64,000 nt of DNA from Tianweitania populi. GTDB taxonomy: Bacteria > Pseudomonadota > Alphaproteobacteria > Rhizobiales > Rhizobiaceae. Within the stretch, counting starts at the first letter, position 1; every line of letters begins with the position of its first letter. The DNA lies in assembly GCF_014652875.1 (NCBI RefSeq), contig NZ_BMZQ01000002.1, positions 806,001-870,000 on the forward strand, in the 5' to 3' direction. Below, in pieces: positions 62,643-64,000 of this stretch. The notes below the pieces were generated by a model. It saw nothing but the letters and a program-made list of their open reading frames with translations. It was not told the origin of the DNA and did not search any database. The position numbers were made by a program, and so were the translations under genes.

Positions 62643-63134
62643 ATGTTCGAACGGCTGGTTTCCTTTCTGCAAGGTCTGCCGTTTGGCGGCACGACGGAAG
62701 CAGGCGTGACCGAAGACGATCCGCGCGTCGCCGCCACCGCGCTCCTGCTTCATGTCATGGACGCCGATGGCGTACGCAGCGAAAACGAGCATAGTTTGCT
62801 GCATCAGGCGCTGAGCAAGCGCTTCGGTTTGGAAGGCAGCGAGCTGGATGCGGTTTTGGCGGCGGGCGAGGAAGCCGAGCGCGAGGCCGTCGATCTTTAT
62901 GCCTTCACCAGTGTCTTGACGCGGCGGCTCGATGAGGGACAGCGCGCGCGCTTCATCGAGCTGATGTGGCAGATCGTGTTTGCCGATGGCGAAGTGCACG
63001 AGCTGGAAGACAATACGGTGTGGCGCGTTGCCGAGCTGATGGGCGTCGACAGCCGCACCCGCACCGAGTTGCGCACGCGTGCCGGTGGACGCACGCCGAG
63101 GCTGGACGCGCTAGCGCTTTCCCAGACGGAATAA
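62643..63134 (+). CDS. TerB-like (tellurite resistance) protein
   Basis: A 163-residue cytoplasmic protein with a TerB fold: RVAATALLLHVMDADGVRSENEH, then IELMWQIVFADGEVHELEDNTVWRVAELMGV, the two acidic EF-like segments of the family. TerB proteins bind metal ions and appear in tellurite and phage-response modules, but the stand-alone alphaproteobacterial form near hemY has no assigned role. The open frame starts earlier, but ATG 62643 fits the family start MFERLVSFL. Convergent with the MFS gene. Confidence 0.87.
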   Translation: MFERLVSFLQGLPFGGTTEAGVTEDDPRVAATALLLHVMDADGVRSENEHSLLHQALSKRFGLEGSELDAVLAAGEEAEREAVDLYAFTSVLTRRLDEGQRARFIELMWQIVFADGEVHELEDNTVWRVAELMGVDSRTRTELRTRAGGRTPRLDALALSQTE

Positions 63135-63149
63135 CGCTTCGTTTGTCGC

Positions 63150-64000
63150 TTAAACGCGCCCGTTAAGGTGGCGCGTTTTGCGCAGTTGCGGGAAGGCCCA
63201 GGCCCAGATGCCTGCCACCGCAATGGCTCCGACGCCGCCGAACACCACGGCCGGCATCGTGCCGATCAGCGCCGCCATCGTGCCGGCGCGGAACTCTCCG
63301 AGCTCGTTGGATGCGCCGACAAAGACGTTGTTCACGGCATTGACGCGGCCGCGCACCTGGTCCGGCGTCCAAAGCTGGATCAGCGTTTCGCGGATATAGA
63401 CGCTGACCATGTCGGTGGCGCCAAGCAGTGCCAGAGCGAGGATCGACACCCAGGTGGTGGTGGACACGCCGAACACGATCGTCACCAAACCGAATAGAGC
63501 GACGAAGGTGAACATGATCCGGCCTGCATGATCGCGGATCGGATGGCCGGCGAGCCATACCGCAACCAGGATCGCGCCGACGCCGGGGGCCGCGCGCAGC
63601 AGGCCGAGCCCCCAGGGTCCGAGATCGAGGATATCGCGGGCGTAGACCGGCAAAAGGGCGACGGCGCCGCTGAGCAGCACGGCGAACAGATCGAGCGAGA
63701 TGGCGCCCAGTACGACCTTTTCACCCCAGATGTAGCGGAAGCCGGCAAACAGCGTTTCCGTGGTCGGCTTTTCGCCCGAAATCTTCCGCGCGGGCTTGGG
63801 GATCGTAAACACCAGCACGGTTGCGGCCAGCATCAAAGCGGTGGCGGTGCCGTAGGCGATTTCGGGATTGAGGCCGTAAAGCAGGCCGCCGGCCACCGGT
63901 CCGACGATGGTCGCGGTCTGCCAGGCCGAGGAGTTCCAGGCGACCGCGTTTGCGAACGTATCGGCCGGCACGAGGTTGGCGACCAGCGATGCGGAAGCCG
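63150..64000 (-). CDS. MFS transporter, C-terminal part (5' end outside window)
   Basis: The last about 283 residues of a major facilitator. It has at least seven hydrophobic segments, a central cytoplasmic loop (TIPKPARKISGEKPTTETLFAG) and the loop TPDQVRGRVNAVNNVFVGASNELGEFRAG, which resembles the MFS_3/enterobactin-exporter-like group of transporters (TPxxxRGR and NELGEFRAG patterns). The substrate is unknown. The N-terminal half lies beyond base 64000. Its stop is 15 bases from the convergent terB-like stop. Confidence 0.85.
   Translation of the reverse strand, partial: ASASLVANLVPADTFANAVAWNSSAWQTATIVGPVAGGLLYGLNPEIAYGTATALMLAATVLVFTIPKPARKISGEKPTTETLFAGFRYIWGEKVVLGAISLDLFAVLLSGAVALLPVYARDILDLGPWGLGLLRAAPGVGAILVAVWLAGHPIRDHAGRIMFTFVALFGLVTIVFGVSTTTWVSILALALLGATDMVSVYIRETLIQLWTPDQVRGRVNAVNNVFVGASNELGEFRAGTMAALIGTMPAVVFGGVGAIAVAGIWAWAFPQLRKTRHLNGRV

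Noticed and set aside
62643-63134. Tellurite resistance operon
   Set aside because: Only a lone TerB-like gene is present; no terC, terD or terZ neighbours.

Overview
The window reads as the replication-origin region of an alphaproteobacterial chromosome, most likely order Hyphomicrobiales (Rhizobiales); the genus cannot be named from the sequence. Supporting signs are the gene orders hslV-GNAT-DUF2585-hslU, ppsR/hemE divergent around a DnaA-box region, hemJ-rho-mnmE-mnmG-rsmG-parA-parB, hemC-hemD-mitofilin-hemY, an imuA-imuB-dnaE2 cassette behind a GTTC-N7-GTTC box, a CtrA-type TTAA-N7-TTAA box before ftsK, and GANTC sites in the origin. The DNA is GC-rich, with locally lower GC in mnmE-mnmG-rsmG and in the 5' half of dnaE2.

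Layout. 1-4009: end of hslV, a GNAT, two membrane proteins and hslU. 4098-9160: DUF1402 protein, then the leftward operon timA-mltA-smr-xre, then fxsA and secB. 9241-12865: leftward operon ppsR-maf-aroE-coaE-dnaQ. 12866-13247: candidate oriC. 13248-21801: rightward hemE, hemJ, rho, mnmE, mnmG, rsmG, parA, parB, with two parS-like sites. 21812-26067: holA, a three-gene phospholipid module (CDP-alcohol phosphatidyltransferase, acyltransferase, CdsA), MgtC and DUF1622. 26206-34907: tRNA-Gly, prolyl-tRNA editing protein, thioredoxin/TPR protein, LON-domain protein, Trm112-like protein, and the SOS mutagenesis cassette. 35050-41204: mixed metabolic genes and a Phd-type antitoxin whose toxin is only a remnant. 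41417-44072: glnK-amtB and a Crp-type regulator. 44217-50766: ftsK, lolA, xthA, a GNAT, a cNMP-binding protein and an OmpR-type regulator. 50885-53806: L,D-transpeptidase, an 869-base repeat-rich gap, and an SDR/TetR divergent pair around a palindrome. 53803-57301: leftward operon tsaD-gpsA-yciI-EVE-methyltransferase. 57408-63134: rightward hemC-hemD-mitofilin-hemY-terB. The window closes with a partial MFS transporter.

Functionally this is mostly chromosome start-up and maintenance (oriC, parABS, dnaQ, holA, ftsK), tRNA modification (mnmE/G, tsaD), heme synthesis (hemE, hemJ, hemC, hemD), envelope biology (mltA, lolA, secB, timA, L,D-transpeptidase) and nitrogen sensing (glnK-amtB). No rRNA, CRISPR array, prophage or intact insertion sequence is visible. 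The least explained parts are the 51434-52302 gap, the phospholipid trio with its altered catalytic motif, the structured leader of rho, and the antitoxin left without a toxin.
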